From NCBI RefSeq assembly GCF_000455825.1, contig NZ_ATAO01000002.1, positions 62,001 to 126,000 of the forward strand: a stretch of 64,000 nt of DNA. Reading direction: 5' to 3'. The position numbers and the translations under genes are program-made. Positions 50,923-59,635 of the stretch are shown piece by piece. The notes under the pieces are model-generated. The model saw only the letters and a list, made by a program, of their open reading frames with translations. It ran no database searches and was not told where the DNA came from. Each line of letters begins with the position of its first letter. Position 1 is the stretch's first letter. The stretch comes from Microbacterium maritypicum MF109 (GTDB taxonomy: Bacteria > Actinomycetota > Actinomycetes > Actinomycetales > Microbacteriaceae).

Positions 50923-51657
50923 TCAGCGGGTGCGCCGCCGCAGTGTCAGCGAGGCGAGCACGAGAGCGCCGACCGCGAAGGCCACGACGATCAGCAGCGG
51001 ACCGAAGACATCCCACCCCTCGTCGCCCGCGGCGACCGCGTTGATCGTGTCGATCGCGTAGCTCAGCGGAAGCCAGTCGGAGATCGCGTGCAGCACATCG
51101 GGCATCTGATCACGGGGCATGAAGAGCCCGCCGAGGATGATCTGCGGGAACACCAGCAGCGGCATGAACTGCACCGCCTGGAACTCGGTCTGGGCGAACG
51201 CGCTCGCGAGCAGACCGAGCGCGGTACCGAGCAGCGCGTCGACCACCGCGACCAGGCCGAGCTGCCAGAGCGGACCTTCGACGTCGAGCCCGCACACCCC
51301 GACGGCGAACGACACTGTGATCACCGCCTGCAGCAGAGCCATCAGACCGAACGCGAGCGCGTACCCGAGGATGAAGTCGGCCTTCTCGAGCGGGGTCGTC
51401 ATCAGGCGTTCGAGGGTGCCCGAACGGCGCTCGCGCAGGGTCGTTATCGAGGTGATGAGGAACATCACGATGAACGGGAACAGCGCCAGGATCGCGCCGC
51501 CGAACTGATCGAAGACGCCGTCCTGATCGCTGAACAGCCAGGCGAAGAGGCCCACGAGCAGACTCGGCGCGATGAGCATCAGCGCGATCGACCGCGGGTC
51601 GTGCCGCAATTGGGCGAGCACGCGCCCGGCGGTGGCGAACGTCCGGCGGCCGTTCAT
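50923..51657 (-). CDS. ABC-2 type transporter permease
   Basis: The 244-aa permease has six predicted helices, the first after VLAQLRHDPRSIALMLIAPS and a cytoplasmic loop TTLRERRSGTLERLMTTPL that is typical of ABC-2 permeases of the daunorubicin/multidrug export type. The end has LPLSYAIDTINAVAAGDEGW. It starts at ATG 51657, overlapping the ATPase stop by 4 nt, so it forms one exporter with it. Substrate is unknown; the TetR control suggests export of a toxic compound. Confidence 0.9.
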   Translation of the reverse strand: MNGRRTFATAGRVLAQLRHDPRSIALMLIAPSLLVGLFAWLFSDQDGVFDQFGGAILALFPFIVMFLITSITTLRERRSGTLERLMTTPLEKADFILGYALAFGLMALLQAVITVSFAVGVCGLDVEGPLWQLGLVAVVDALLGTALGLLASAFAQTEFQAVQFMPLLVFPQIILGGLFMPRDQMPDVLHAISDWLPLSYAIDTINAVAAGDEGWDVFGPLLIVVAFAVGALVLASLTLRRRTR

Positions 51658-52439
51658 TCTCCGGCCTCCTCCTGCTGGTCGCGCGCTCCTCGGCGCGATC
51701 GCCTCGTGTCGCCGACACCAGCCGCGCGGTCGCGCTCGATCAGCACGAGGAACGCGGCCTCGGCGTCGGTCGTGCCGGTGTCGGCGAGGAGCGAGGTCGG
51801 AGTCGTGTCGGCGATGATCCGCCCCTCGCGCATCAGCAGCAGCCGGTCACAGCGCACGGCCTCGTCCATCACATGGCTCGACACGATGAGCGTCACCCCT
51901 CGATCCGCGAGACCGCGGAAGAGGGCCCACAGCTCGGCGCGCAGCACGGGATCGAGTCCCACCGTCGGCTCGTCCAACACGACGAGCTCGGGCGCTCCGA
52001 TCAGGGCCACCGCGAGCGACACCCGCGTGGCCTGGCCGCCGCTCAGGGAGTCCACGAGCTGCCCCGCCTGCGGGCCGAGACCGACCTCGTCGATGACCCG
52101 ATCGACGTCGCCCCTGGGCGCCTTGAGCAGCGAAGCGAAGTACAAGAGGTTCTGACGCACACTCAGATCGCCGTAGACCGAGGCCCCCTGCGTGCCGTAC
52201 GCGACCCGGCGCCGCAGCCGTCGCGACCCTCCCGGCTCGCCCAGTACCGTCACCTCGCCCGAGGCGATCCTCTGCACGCCGACGATCGAGCGCATGAGCG
52301 TGGTCTTGCCGCATCCGGAAGGGCCCAGCAGGCCCGTGATCTGGCCGCGGGGGATCGCGAGGTCGATCCCGTCGAACACGTGCACCGCCCCGCGACGCAC
52401 ACGCAGCTGCGCGATCTCGACGGCGGAGTTATTCATCAT
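51654..52439 (-). CDS. ABC transporter ATP-binding protein
   Basis: The 261-aa ATPase has Walker A GLLGPSGCGKTTLM, a Q-loop region AYGTQGASVYGDLSVRQNL, the signature LSGGQATRVSLAVALI, Walker B LVVLDEPTVGLDP and the H-loop VSSHVMDEA. It is of the DrrA/CcmA-like drug-export type. It starts at the first of two ATG codons at 52439. The promoter (TTGACG-17-CATAAT) ends 7 nt before this ATG, so the transcript is probably leaderless and the frame upstream of 52439 is not translated. Confidence 0.93.
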   Translation of the reverse strand: MMNNSAVEIAQLRVRRGAVHVFDGIDLAIPRGQITGLLGPSGCGKTTLMRSIVGVQRIASGEVTVLGEPGGSRRLRRRVAYGTQGASVYGDLSVRQNLLYFASLLKAPRGDVDRVIDEVGLGPQAGQLVDSLSGGQATRVSLAVALIGAPELVVLDEPTVGLDPVLRAELWALFRGLADRGVTLIVSSHVMDEAVRCDRLLLMREGRIIADTTPTSLLADTGTTDAEAAFLVLIERDRAAGVGDTRRSRRGARDQQEEAGE

Positions 52440-52475
52440 GTGATGAATTATGCGCCCGCCCGTCGTCCGCGTCAA
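52431..52475 (-). promoter_or_regulatory. Leaderless promoter with TetR-type operator
   Basis: On the - strand: -35 TTGACG (52475-52470), 17-bp spacer, -10 CATAAT (52452-52447), then the start ATG at 52439 as the likely +1. The palindrome attcatca-tg-tgatgaat (52431-52448) covers the -10 edge and the start codons, an ideal place for repression by the TetR protein encoded next door. Confidence 0.8.
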
Positions 52476-52510
52476 CAGGGTCCGCAGACACCCGATGCCG
52501 ACGTTCGGCG

Positions 52511-53107
52511 TCAGTCGAAGAGGTAGCGCTGAACGGTCGGGCCGAGACGGGAGACGAGTTCATCGATCGGTGCCGCCGCAAGCGCCGGCAGCCGCAGCAC
52601 ATAGCGTGCGATCAGCAGCCCGGCGATCTGCGAGGCGACGAGCGAGGCGCGCAGATCGGCGTCGTCGACGTCGAGGCGCCGAGCCACCCGGGAGAGAAGT
52701 TCGCGCGACAGGAAGCCCGCCAGCAGCGGGGTCGTGAGCCGACTGCCGATCGCAGTGCGCAGCAGCATGACTCCCCGACGGCGCACCTCGGGCTGCTCGA
52801 ACGCCTCGAGGACGTACCGGATCAGCCGGTCGCCGATCTCGTCACGCGGACCCGCGAGGATCCCCGGCACATCGACATCCGGTCGCAGCGGAATGCCCAC
52901 GGCTTCTGCGAAGAGATCGGCCTTGGTGCCGAAGTAGTGATGCACGAGGGCAGAATCCACACCGGCCCTGGCGGCGATGGAGCGGATCGTCGCGCCGTCG
53001 TATCCCTTTTCACCGAAGTCGTCGACCGCAGCCGCGATGATGCGCGCTCGCGAGTCGGAGACGCCCCGGGGGCGGCCACGCCGCCGCGCGGGCTTCTGCT
53101 CGGTCAT
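52511..53107 (-). CDS. TetR-family repressor
   Basis: The 198-aa regulator has a basic N terminus (KPARRRGRPRGVSDSRARII), the TetR HTH DGATIRSIAARAGVDSALVH followed by HYFGTKADLFAEAV, and a helical ligand-binding C terminus (about 75-198). It lies directly upstream of the ABC exporter genes on the same strand; the operator-like palindrome between them suggests that it represses the exporter. The ligand is likely the exported compound, which is unknown. Confidence 0.92.
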   Translation of the reverse strand: MTEQKPARRRGRPRGVSDSRARIIAAAVDDFGEKGYDGATIRSIAARAGVDSALVHHYFGTKADLFAEAVGIPLRPDVDVPGILAGPRDEIGDRLIRYVLEAFEQPEVRRRGVMLLRTAIGSRLTTPLLAGFLSRELLSRVARRLDVDDADLRASLVASQIAGLLIARYVLRLPALAAAPIDELVSRLGPTVQRYLFD

Positions 53108-53149
53108 GTCCGTCAGCCTATGACGCGCGACGAGGGCACGGCGCGTGAG

Positions 53150-53902
53150 TCAGTCGAGCAGATGGCGGAGGTAGCGGGTCGGATGCTCGAGGAACGAGCG
53201 CCAGTGGTTCACGATCTCGAGGTCGTCCCACTCCGCCGGCCGCACACCCCACTCCCCCACTTCGAGGATCTTCGCGCCGGGAAGAGCAGCGAGCACCGGC
53301 GAATGCGTCGCGCACAGCACCTGGCCGCCCTCATCGGCGATGCGACGGAGCACGGCGATGAGCGCGAGCGTCGAGTTGAAGGACAGCGCCGCCTCCGGCT
53401 CGTCGAGGCAGTAGAAGCCCGGCTCGTCGAATCGGCTCTCCAGCAGGGCGAGGAACGATTCGCCGTGACTCATCTCGTGGAACGGGACGTCGCCGCGGGC
53501 CGAGGGGTTCTCCTCCAGGTAGGTGTAGAACGAGTGCATCGTCTCGGCGCGGAGGAAGAAACCCCACCGATTCGCCCCCACGCCCCGCTGCAGCCGCAGC
53601 CAGTCCGACAACGGCGACTCGGTCGCGCGCGTGGTGTGTCTGGCCTGGCGGGAACCGCCCTCGGGAGAGAGCCCATAGGCGATCGCGATCCCCTCGACCA
53701 GTGTCGACTTGCCGCTGCCGTTCTCGCCGACCAGGAACGTGACGCCGGGGTCGAGGTCGATCCCCTCGCGCAGCACCTGGGCGACGGCGGGGATGCTCGT
53801 CGGCCATCCTGCGCCGGGTGCGGGGGCGTCGTCGTTCGGGCGCACCGCCACGACGGGCTGCTGACGTCGACGGCGGGAGGCCGGCTCCCAGAACTCATCC
53901 AT
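53150..53902 (-). CDS. AAA/ABC-type ATPase (COG3910-like)
   Basis: The 250-aa soluble ATPase has Walker A FLVGENGSGKSTLVEG (about 55-70), an ABC-like signature EMSHGESFLALLES, Walker B GFYCLDEPEAALSF and the switch His in CATHSPVLAALPGAKILE. This is the compact SMC/RecF-like ATPase often annotated as AAA family or COG3910; cellular role unknown. No partner gene is adjacent. The ATG at 53902 is preceded by GGAGG (acacgcGGAGGatcacg). Confidence 0.85.
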   Translation of the reverse strand: MDEFWEPASRRRRQQPVVAVRPNDDAPAPGAGWPTSIPAVAQVLREGIDLDPGVTFLVGENGSGKSTLVEGIAIAYGLSPEGGSRQARHTTRATESPLSDWLRLQRGVGANRWGFFLRAETMHSFYTYLEENPSARGDVPFHEMSHGESFLALLESRFDEPGFYCLDEPEAALSFNSTLALIAVLRRIADEGGQVLCATHSPVLAALPGAKILEVGEWGVRPAEWDDLEIVNHWRSFLEHPTRYLRHLLD

Positions 53903-53970
53903 CGTGATCCTCCGCGTGTCGTCTCGTGGAGGCTACCGGCATCCGGGGACACCCGCGCGACCGAGGACCG

Positions 53971-55467
53971 TCAGCACTCGATGACGTTGACCGCGAGGCC
54001 GCCTTCGCTGGTCTCCTTGTACTTCGTCGACATGTCGGCCCCGGTCTGGCGCATGGTCTCGACGACCGCATCCAGGGAGACGTAATGGCTGCCGTCGCCG
54101 CGCAGGGCGAGGCGGGCGGCGGTCACGGCCGTCGACGCGGCGATCGCGTTGCGCTCGATGCACGGAATCTGCACGAGTCCGCCGATGGGGTCGCACGTGA
54201 GACCGAGGTGGTGCTCCATCGCGATCTCGGCGGCGTTCTCGATCTGGCGGTTCGTTCCGCCCATCACTGCCGTCAGGCCGCCGGCTGCCATGGCGCAGGC
54301 GGAGCCGACCTCGGCCTGGCATCCGCCCTCCGCCCCGGAGATCGACGCGTTGGCCTTGAACAACGACCCGAGGGCCGTCGCGGTCAGCAGGAAGCGGCGG
54401 ATGCCACGGCGACGGTTCGCCTCGGCGGTCTGCTCTTCGTCGAGGTCGCTCCCGTCGCTCACCGCGCGCACGTCCGACTCGAACCCGAGGAGTGCGCTGC
54501 CGACCAGCTCGCCGTAGGGCGTGACCGCGTTGCCCGCCCCGAGTCCGGAGTCGGCGAGGAACCGCCACCAGTACATCGCGACGGCCGGGAGGATTCCGGC
54601 GGCACCGTTCGTCGGCGCCGTGACCACGCGGCCACCCGCGGCGTTCTCCTCGTTGACCGCGAGCGCGAAGGCGCCGAGCCACTCACCCGGAAGCTCACGA
54701 TGGCCGTCGGCCTCGACCTCTTCGAGCTGGCCGCGGATCACTCCGGCCCGCCGCTTGACCTTGAGGATGCCGGGAAGCGTGCCGTCGGCGTGGAGACCCG
54801 CATCCACGCACCCCGACATCGCGTCCCAGATCGCGTCGAGGCCGGCCGCGACCTCTTCCTCGCTGCGCAGCGAGGTCTCATTGAGTCGGGCCACCTCGGC
54901 GATCGAGAGCCCGTTCTCGTCACAGAGCGCGAGCAGCGACGCGGCATCCGCGTACGAGTACGGGAATCCCGAGGTCGTGAGCTTCGCCTCCTCGCCATCG
55001 CGCCGGATGAACCCGCCGCCCACCGAGTAGTAGGTCTCCTCGGCGACGACCTGCTCCGCGGAGTCCCAGGCGGTGATGGTCATGGCGTTCGGGTGACCGG
55101 GAAGCCGGGTGCGCGGCGCGAAGACGATGTCGTCCTTCGCGAAGGGCACGTCGTGCGCGCCGTCGATGCGAATCACGGCTTGTGCCGGCAGGTCGGTCCA
55201 GGCCGAGCGCACCTCGGCGGGGTCGCAGGTCTCCGGCGCGAGTCCGCGGAGGCCGGCGACGACGGCATCCGGCGTCCCGTGCCCGATTCCCGTCGCGCCG
55301 AGCGAGCCGTACAGTGTGCTTCCGATGCGGGTGACCTGCGGCAGGACGCCCGTCGCAGTGAGTCGTCGTGCGAAGTCGAGAGCCGCTCGCATCGGTCCGA
55401 CCGTATGGGAGCTCGAAGGCCCCACTCCGATGGAGAAGAGGTCGAAGGCCGAGACGTACGCAGTCAC
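53971..55467 (-). CDS. sdaA: L-serine ammonia-lyase (single-chain, Fe-S)
   Basis: The 498-aa enzyme converts L-serine to pyruvate and ammonia with a 4Fe-4S cluster. The N-terminal beta domain begins SAFDLFSIGVGPSSSHTVGP. The alpha domain has ANASISGAEGGCQAEVGSAC, then CDPIGGLVQIPCIERNA, giving the conserved cluster cysteines, and ends in MSTKYKETSEGGLAVNVIEC with the C-terminal Cys that caps the cluster. It is a full-length single-chain type. The start at ATG 55467 fits the family N terminus. It is divergent from the small acidic-protein gene. Confidence 0.96.
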   Translation of the reverse strand: MTAYVSAFDLFSIGVGPSSSHTVGPMRAALDFARRLTATGVLPQVTRIGSTLYGSLGATGIGHGTPDAVVAGLRGLAPETCDPAEVRSAWTDLPAQAVIRIDGAHDVPFAKDDIVFAPRTRLPGHPNAMTITAWDSAEQVVAEETYYSVGGGFIRRDGEEAKLTTSGFPYSYADAASLLALCDENGLSIAEVARLNETSLRSEEEVAAGLDAIWDAMSGCVDAGLHADGTLPGILKVKRRAGVIRGQLEEVEADGHRELPGEWLGAFALAVNEENAAGGRVVTAPTNGAAGILPAVAMYWWRFLADSGLGAGNAVTPYGELVGSALLGFESDVRAVSDGSDLDEEQTAEANRRRGIRRFLLTATALGSLFKANASISGAEGGCQAEVGSACAMAAGGLTAVMGGTNRQIENAAEIAMEHHLGLTCDPIGGLVQIPCIERNAIAASTAVTAARLALRGDGSHYVSLDAVVETMRQTGADMSTKYKETSEGGLAVNVIEC

Positions 55468-55593
55468 CCCTCCAGGCTACGCCGGATCGGCGACTTCGGT
55501 TCACCGAGGTTAACTCGCCGTCCCGTCAACCCCCTACAGCCCCATCCGCCGCCGAGGCATCCTGAGCGGACGACATCATCGAAAGGGGTCCCC

Positions 55594-55890
55594 ATGACCG
55601 ACAGCACTCCCGAGCCCGAGCCCACCGACGAGCTCTCCGCCGAGGCGCAGACTCCGACTCCCACCTCGACCTCCGACACGAGCGACGGCGAGGTCACGAC
55701 ACCGGCACAAGCCGAGTCCCCCGAAGACGCCGACCCGAACGAGGTGCCCCGCACCGAAGACCTCGAAGAGCCGAGCACCGAGAAGGCCCCGGGCGAGGAG
55801 CCCAAAGCCCCGAAGCGCGACGAGCCCGAGCCCGATCACGAGGCGGTCGGCATCGGCGTGGTCGACACGGAAGAGCCGCAGGCCGGCTGA
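55594..55890 (+). CDS. Small acidic disordered protein
   Basis: The 98-aa protein is almost entirely Glu, Asp, Pro, Thr and Ser (TDSTPEPEPTDELSAEAQTP and so on), with no hydrophobic core and no Cys; only the last 15 residues (AVGIGVVDTEEPQAG) are less acidic. It is predicted to be intrinsically disordered; function unknown. It is accepted as a gene because ATG 55594 has GAAAGGGG at 8-nt spacing and the short frame fits exactly between sdaA and the kinase gene. The long frame that reads through the sdaA gene in antisense is not used. Confidence 0.6.
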   Translation: MTDSTPEPEPTDELSAEAQTPTPTSTSDTSDGEVTTPAQAESPEDADPNEVPRTEDLEEPSTEKAPGEEPKAPKRDEPEPDHEAVGIGVVDTEEPQAG

Positions 55891-55904
55891 GACCCGCGAC
55901 CGCG

Positions 55905-56699
55905 CTACCAGGTCAGCGGGTCGAGCCGCAGGTAGAAGTCCTGACGGGCAGAGTCGAGATCGATGCCGTACCGCGCAGCGAAGTCCTCGTCCGCCCGACG
56001 GGCGGTGCTCTCGTCGGGCCACGTCTCGCGGGCGTTCGCCAGGAGCAGGGCGATGTCGGCGTAGGGGTCGGCACGCCCGAGCCGGCCGACATCGATGAGT
56101 CCGGCGACGTGCGAGCCGTCGGGCGCGATCAGGATGTTCGGCAGGCAGAAGTCGCCGTGGCAGACCACCGCTTCTGCCTGCTCCTGGACGATCCGTCGCG
56201 GGAGCTCGCTCTCGAGGTCGGCGAGGATCCGCGACGGCGGCACATCCTGCAGCGCGACGGGCAGGAACTCGGTCTGCACCCGGTCCTCGGCGACCGTCGC
56301 TCTGGCTGCCGTCATCATCCCGTCCACTCCCCGGCCGTAGGGGCAGTCGGACACCGGGACGGCGTGGAGACGCCGCAGGATGTCGGCGATCGCCGGCCAC
56401 GCCGCACGCAGACCGGCCGCATCGAGCCGGTCGGCGGGGACTCCCTCCACCGCCGAGGTCACGAGGGCACCGCCGTGCGCGGTGAGACGCCACTCGATCA
56501 CCGACGGACCGGGGATGCCGACGCTCGCGAGCCATGCGATCCGGTCGCGCTCGGCCGCCAGTTCGTCCACCTGCGACGAGGGGACCACCTTGACGTATCG
56601 CCCACCGGCCTCATCGCGAAGCACGGCCGCGCCCGACTCGCCACTCTCCACGGGCAGCCAGTCCGCACCATCGGGGAGCAGTTCTGCGGGAATGTGCAT
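55905..56699 (-). CDS. APH(3'')-like aminoglycoside phosphotransferase
   Basis: The 264-aa kinase has the phosphotransfer loop VVCHGDFCLPNILIAPDGS (catalytic Asp), the metal-binding GLIDVGRLGRADPYADIALL, and ends FYLRLDPLTW, very like the C terminus of streptomycin 3''-kinases (StrA/APH(3'')) as I remember it. Streptomycin inactivation by phosphorylation at 3'' is the likely activity, but chromosomal homologues may act on other aminoglycosides or poorly. The start is ATG 56699 with GGGAAG upstream. It converges on the acidic-protein gene. Confidence 0.82.
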   Translation of the reverse strand: MHIPAELLPDGADWLPVESGESGAAVLRDEAGGRYVKVVPSSQVDELAAERDRIAWLASVGIPGPSVIEWRLTAHGGALVTSAVEGVPADRLDAAGLRAAWPAIADILRRLHAVPVSDCPYGRGVDGMMTAARATVAEDRVQTEFLPVALQDVPPSRILADLESELPRRIVQEQAEAVVCHGDFCLPNILIAPDGSHVAGLIDVGRLGRADPYADIALLLANARETWPDESTARRADEDFAARYGIDLDSARQDFYLRLDPLTW

Positions 56700-56726
56700 C
56701 TGCTCATCTTCCCGCACCGGACCCGC

Positions 56727-56783
56727 TCCGGTCGCACCTGATGCTGCCCGATCGTCGACGGGACGACAGCAGGTGCGACCGGA
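56727..56783. terminator. Hairpin after the flavoprotein gene
   Basis: Perfect 14-bp arms tccggtcgcacctg (56727-56740) and caggtgcgaccgga (56770-56783) with a 29-nt loop that can itself pair. It lies between the flavoprotein stop and the kinase start, both on the - strand. There is no U-run. Confidence 0.55.
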
Positions 56784-56801
56784 AGCAGCCGCAGTGTGCT
56801 C

Positions 56802-58532
56802 TTACTCGACGAGCTTGCCCGCGGTGTCGACCTCCCGCATGAGCTCCGCGATCTCCGGCGAGATCTCCGGGATCGCCTCGCGGGTCACGCCGTCCTTCGG
56901 CGACCACACCAGGTTCACCTGCAACGTGGGATCGGTGTCGGGGAAGTCGCTGCGGTTGTGGCATCCGCGGGTCTCCCGCCGCTCCAGCGCGGCCTCGAGG
57001 GTGGCCCGGGCGGCGAGTGCCGATGCCTTGAGGTCGAACGCATGCGCGAGATCCTGGAACCCGGCGATGTCGGGGTGGATGCCGATGTCCTCCATGCGCC
57101 CCTCGATCATGTCGAGGTCGGCGAGACCGGCGCGCAGCCCCTCCTCCGAGCGCACCACACCGGCGTACTCGGTCATGAGGTTGCGGATCGCGCGCTGCAA
57201 TGCACGGACGTTCTCGCGCCCCTCGGCCGCCAGCAGATGGTCGATCTCGGCCCGCGCTTCCGCCACCGCGGTCGCCGACCGGCGCTGCGCGTCGAGCCCC
57301 GCCGCATGCTCCATTGCCGCCTGACCGACGATGCGTCCGTAGACGAGGAGTTCGATGAGCGAGTTGCCGCCGAGACGATTCGCGCCGTGCAGACCGCTCG
57401 ACGCCTCGCCGATCGCATAGAGGCCGTCGACGTCGGTCTGGTGGTCTTCCGGACGCACCCAGACGCCGCCCATCGAGTAGTGCGCGGTCGGCGCGATCTC
57501 GATCGGATCGGTCGTGATGTCGAGCATCTGCAGCTCCATCATCGTCTGATAGACGCGCGGCAGACGGGTCATGATCGTCTCGCGCGGCAGGTGCGAGACG
57601 TCGAGCCAGACGCCGCCGTTCTCGGTGCCGCGCCCTTCCTGGATCTCGGTGTATGCGGCGAGCGCGACGCGGTCACGGGTCGAGAGCTCCATCCGCTCGG
57701 GGTCGTACTTCGCCATGAATCGCTCGCCGAGGGCGTTGCGGAGGATTCCGCCTTCACCGCGTGCAGCCTCGGAGATCAGGGTTCCCGCTGCGCTCTCCGG
57801 CTCGATGATGCCCGACGGATGGAACTGCACGAGTTCGGGGTCGCGGAGCCGCGCGCCGGCGTCCACCGCGAGACGGAAGGAGTCGCCGGTGTTCTCGTCG
57901 CGGCGGGACGAGGTGCGCCGCCAGATGCGGTTGTGTCCGCCCGCGGCGAGGATCACGGCGTCCGCGTGGATGAGGTAGCGGGTGCCGTCGGCCTGGTCGA
58001 AGCCGTAGGCGCCGAACACGACGTTGTCGCGCACGAGCAGGCGCGTGATGTAGACGTGGTCGAGGATCGGGACCTCGAGCTGCTCAGCCTTGCGCACGAG
58101 GGTGCGCTGGATCTCGAGGCCCGTGTAGTCGCCGGCGAACGCGGTGCGGCGGAAGGTGTGGGCGCCGAAGAAGCGCTGCGAGATGCGGCCGTCGTCTTCG
58201 CGGGCGAAGTCCATGCCCCAGCGCTCGAGGTCGCGGATGCCACGCTCGGCACCCTGCGTCACGATCTCGACGGTGTGCGGGTTGGCGAGCAGGTAGCTCT
58301 CCTTGATGGTGTCGGCTGCGTGCTGCTGCCAGCTGTCGTCGGCATCCATCGTGCCGAGCGCCGCGTTGATGCCGCCGGCGGCGAGCGACGTGTGCGCATC
58401 CTGCCGCGGTCGTTTCCCCACGGCGAGCACGTCCACGCCGTGTTCGGCGATCTCGATCGCCGCCCGCAGACCCGACCCTCCAGTGCCGATGACGAGGACC
58501 GTGGTGGATATCTGTCGTTCGCGCGTAGCCAT
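56802..58532 (-). CDS. Fumarate reductase/succinate dehydrogenase-like flavoprotein
   Basis: The 576-aa FAD enzyme has the dinucleotide motif VLVIGTGGSGLRAAIEIAEH, SLAAGGINAALG, the active-site region LVQFHPSGI, ELSTRDRVALA, HYSMGGVWV and GLYAIGEASSGLHGANRLGG. That is the SdhA/FrdA/NadB superfamily pattern, including the flavin-linkage area. The Fe-S and membrane partners of a complex are not next to it, so it may act alone (soluble fumarate reductase or aspartate oxidase-like). It starts at ATG 58532. It is divergent from a LysR gene, which probably controls it. Confidence 0.85.
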   Translation of the reverse strand: MATRERQISTTVLVIGTGGSGLRAAIEIAEHGVDVLAVGKRPRQDAHTSLAAGGINAALGTMDADDSWQQHAADTIKESYLLANPHTVEIVTQGAERGIRDLERWGMDFAREDDGRISQRFFGAHTFRRTAFAGDYTGLEIQRTLVRKAEQLEVPILDHVYITRLLVRDNVVFGAYGFDQADGTRYLIHADAVILAAGGHNRIWRRTSSRRDENTGDSFRLAVDAGARLRDPELVQFHPSGIIEPESAAGTLISEAARGEGGILRNALGERFMAKYDPERMELSTRDRVALAAYTEIQEGRGTENGGVWLDVSHLPRETIMTRLPRVYQTMMELQMLDITTDPIEIAPTAHYSMGGVWVRPEDHQTDVDGLYAIGEASSGLHGANRLGGNSLIELLVYGRIVGQAAMEHAAGLDAQRRSATAVAEARAEIDHLLAAEGRENVRALQRAIRNLMTEYAGVVRSEEGLRAGLADLDMIEGRMEDIGIHPDIAGFQDLAHAFDLKASALAARATLEAALERRETRGCHNRSDFPDTDPTLQVNLVWSPKDGVTREAIPEISPEIAELMREVDTAGKLVE

Positions 58533-58609
58533 GCGATCCACGCTAGTTAGGGGATCCTAATAACTCCAATGCATAGTTCGAGTTGAAACGATGCGGGTAG
58601 GCTATGGTC

Positions 58610-59539
58610 ATGAACCTCGAGCAACTCCGCGGGTTCGTCGAGGTCGCGCGTCTCGGACACTTCACCCGCGCCTCCGAGCACCTGCATCTGGCGCAGCCGT
58701 CGTTGAGCCGGCAGATCTCCACGCTCGAGCGCGAACTGGGCGCGGAACTGTTCCACCGCGCACGCGGCCACATCGCGCTGACAGCCGCCGGCGAGACCCT
58801 CCTCCCCCGCGCGCAGCGCATGCTCGCCGAGGCCGACGCCATCCGCGACGAGATGGGCGAGCTGGCCGGACTCCGCCGTGGACGCGTGCGCCTGGGCGCC
58901 CCTCCGACGCTCTGCATCAGCCTGGTCGCCGAGGCCATCCGCGCTTTCCATTCCGCGCATCCCGGCATCGATCTGCACCTGACGGAGAGCGGCTCTCGCC
59001 GACTCGTCGAGGAGCTCGCGGTCGGCGCCGTCGACATCGCCCTCATCACCGAGTCCGAAGGACCTCCTCCCTCGGGATTCAGCCTGACGCGGACCCCGCT
59101 CCTCACCGAGGAGCTGGTCGTCGTCTCGGCCGCGAGCGAGCCACCGGTGTCGAGTTCGGCGTCGATGACGCTTCACCACCTCGCCACCCTCCCCCTGATC
59201 GCCCTCGACGAGACCTACGAGCTTCGAGCCACCACCGATGCGGCTTTCCGCGCCGAGGGACTCCGACCCACCCATGTGCTCGAGGGCGCCGAGATGGATG
59301 CGGTGCTGCGTTTCGTCGAGCGCGGCGTCGGCGTCGCGGTGGTGCCGGCCATGGTTCTGCTCGATCGCCCCGCTCTTCGTTCGGTGCGGCTGACGCACCC
59401 CATGATGACCCGCACGGTGAGCCTCGCCCACCGTGCAGACGTCACTCCGGCCGTTGCCGTCGCCGCGATCCGCCAGGTGATCGTCGCCACCGCCGCGGAC
59501 GTCGCCGACCGCGACCCGGCGATCACCAGCCTGCTCTGA
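58610..59539 (+). CDS. LysR-family transcriptional regulator
   Basis: The 309-aa regulator has the N-terminal winged HTH NLEQLRGFVEVARLGHFTRA, then ASEHLHLAQPSLSRQISTLE, and a periplasmic-binding-protein-like effector domain (about 90-300, with RVRLGAPPTLCISLVAEAIR). ATG 58610 is preferred over ATG 58604 because it gives the canonical M-N-L-E-Q start. The 77-bp gap to the divergent flavoprotein gene contains ttaggggatcctaa (58547-58560), a short imperfect palindrome that could be its binding site. Confidence 0.92.
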   Translation: MNLEQLRGFVEVARLGHFTRASEHLHLAQPSLSRQISTLERELGAELFHRARGHIALTAAGETLLPRAQRMLAEADAIRDEMGELAGLRRGRVRLGAPPTLCISLVAEAIRAFHSAHPGIDLHLTESGSRRLVEELAVGAVDIALITESEGPPPSGFSLTRTPLLTEELVVVSAASEPPVSSSASMTLHHLATLPLIALDETYELRATTDAAFRAEGLRPTHVLEGAEMDAVLRFVERGVGVAVVPAMVLLDRPALRSVRLTHPMMTRTVSLAHRADVTPAVAVAAIRQVIVATAADVADRDPAITSLL

Positions 59540-59635
59540 TCGCGCTCCACGAGACCGCACATCCACGGTCCCGCACATCCATCGCCCGGATGCGCGGGAT
59601 GCCGAGGACGTCGCGAACCACCGCTGGTCATCCGC

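Noticed and set aside
53926-55890. Long + strand frame of about 650 codons across sdaA
   Set aside because: It is antisense to the well-conserved serine dehydratase, has a composition typical of high-GC shadows, and only its last 98 codons have a ribosome site.
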